The position numbers and the translations under genes are program-made. DNA of 5,645 nt, from NCBI GenBank assembly GCA_019232645.1, contig JAFANO010000316.1, positions 1 to 5,645 of the forward strand. Direction: 5' to 3'. Each line of letters starts with the position of its first letter. The stretch's first letter is position 1. The notes beneath the pieces were generated by a model. It was given only the letters and a program-made list of their open reading frames with translations, searched no databases and had not been told where the DNA came from. The stretch comes from Planctomycetaceae bacterium. GTDB taxonomy: Bacteria; Planctomycetota; Planctomycetia; Isosphaerales; Isosphaeraceae. Of this stretch, positions 5,479 through 5,645 are shown piece after piece.

Positions 5479-5645
5479 ATGATACGTCACCGCGCGATCG
5501 TCCTGCGAGCACCTGGAACGAACTGCGACGAGGAAACGTCGGCGGCCTGGCAGCAGGCGGGTGCCGACGTCGAGACCTGGCACGTCGGCCGCCTCCTCGA
5601 GACGCCGGGGGCGCTCGATGGCTTCCAGGTCCTGACCATCCCCGG
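5479..5645 (+). CDS. purQ: FGAM synthetase glutaminase subunit PurQ, 5' part
   Basis: This is the start of the class I glutamine amidotransferase that makes ammonia for PurL. Only 55 codons are in the window and the gene runs off the right edge. The N-terminus AIVLRAPGTNCDEE (6-19) matches the PurQ opening strand and its GxNCD signature, and AWQQAGADVETWHVGRL (23-39) matches the following helix and strand. The catalytic Cys-His-Glu lie beyond the window and cannot be checked. ATG 5479 follows the NYN stop by 14 bases with only a weak AGAG before it, suggesting translation coupled to the upstream gene. Its presence explains why PurL lacks a glutaminase domain. Confidence 0.9.
   Translation, partial: MIRHRAIVLRAPGTNCDEETSAAWQQAGADVETWHVGRLLETPGALDGFQVLTIP

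Overview
The window looks like chromosomal DNA from a high-GC bacterium, most likely a planctomycete of the Isosphaeraceae type. This is an inference from three things: third codon positions almost saturated with G/C, AT-richer gaps between genes, and a PurL that carries two fused PurS-like halves while PurQ remains a separate gene. No rRNA, tRNA, CRISPR array, transposase or integrase is visible.

Layout, all recognisable genes on the + strand: (1) positions 1-516 hold no recognisable gene, only inverted repeats, one short ORF with a strong Shine-Dalgarno sequence and a weak promoter-like element just before the first gene; (2) tyrA, prephenate/arogenate dehydrogenase, 517-1422; (3) a 172-base gap with a perfect 18-bp tandem repeat and a hairpin; (4) purL, a 990-residue PurS-PurS-PurL fusion, 1595-4567; (5) a NYN-domain (PIN-like) putative ribonuclease, 4640-5464; (6) the first 55 codons of purQ, 5479 to the right edge.

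PurL and PurQ are the synthetase and glutaminase subunits of one enzyme, FGAM synthetase (step 4 of de novo purine synthesis). The two PurS halves that would normally be a third small subunit are built into PurL. The NYN gene sits between the two subunit genes, with 72 bases before its preferred start and only 14 bases before purQ, so the three genes are probably co-transcribed. TyrA is a tyrosine-pathway enzyme, and its link to the purine genes may be only positional.

The most notable points are a recent in-frame 78/87-bp tandem duplication inside purL, at the joint between the two PurS-like halves, and the NYN nuclease gene splitting purL from purQ. I did not find convincing evidence of an entirely new system. 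The NYN gene in a purine operon is the best candidate for undescribed biology.
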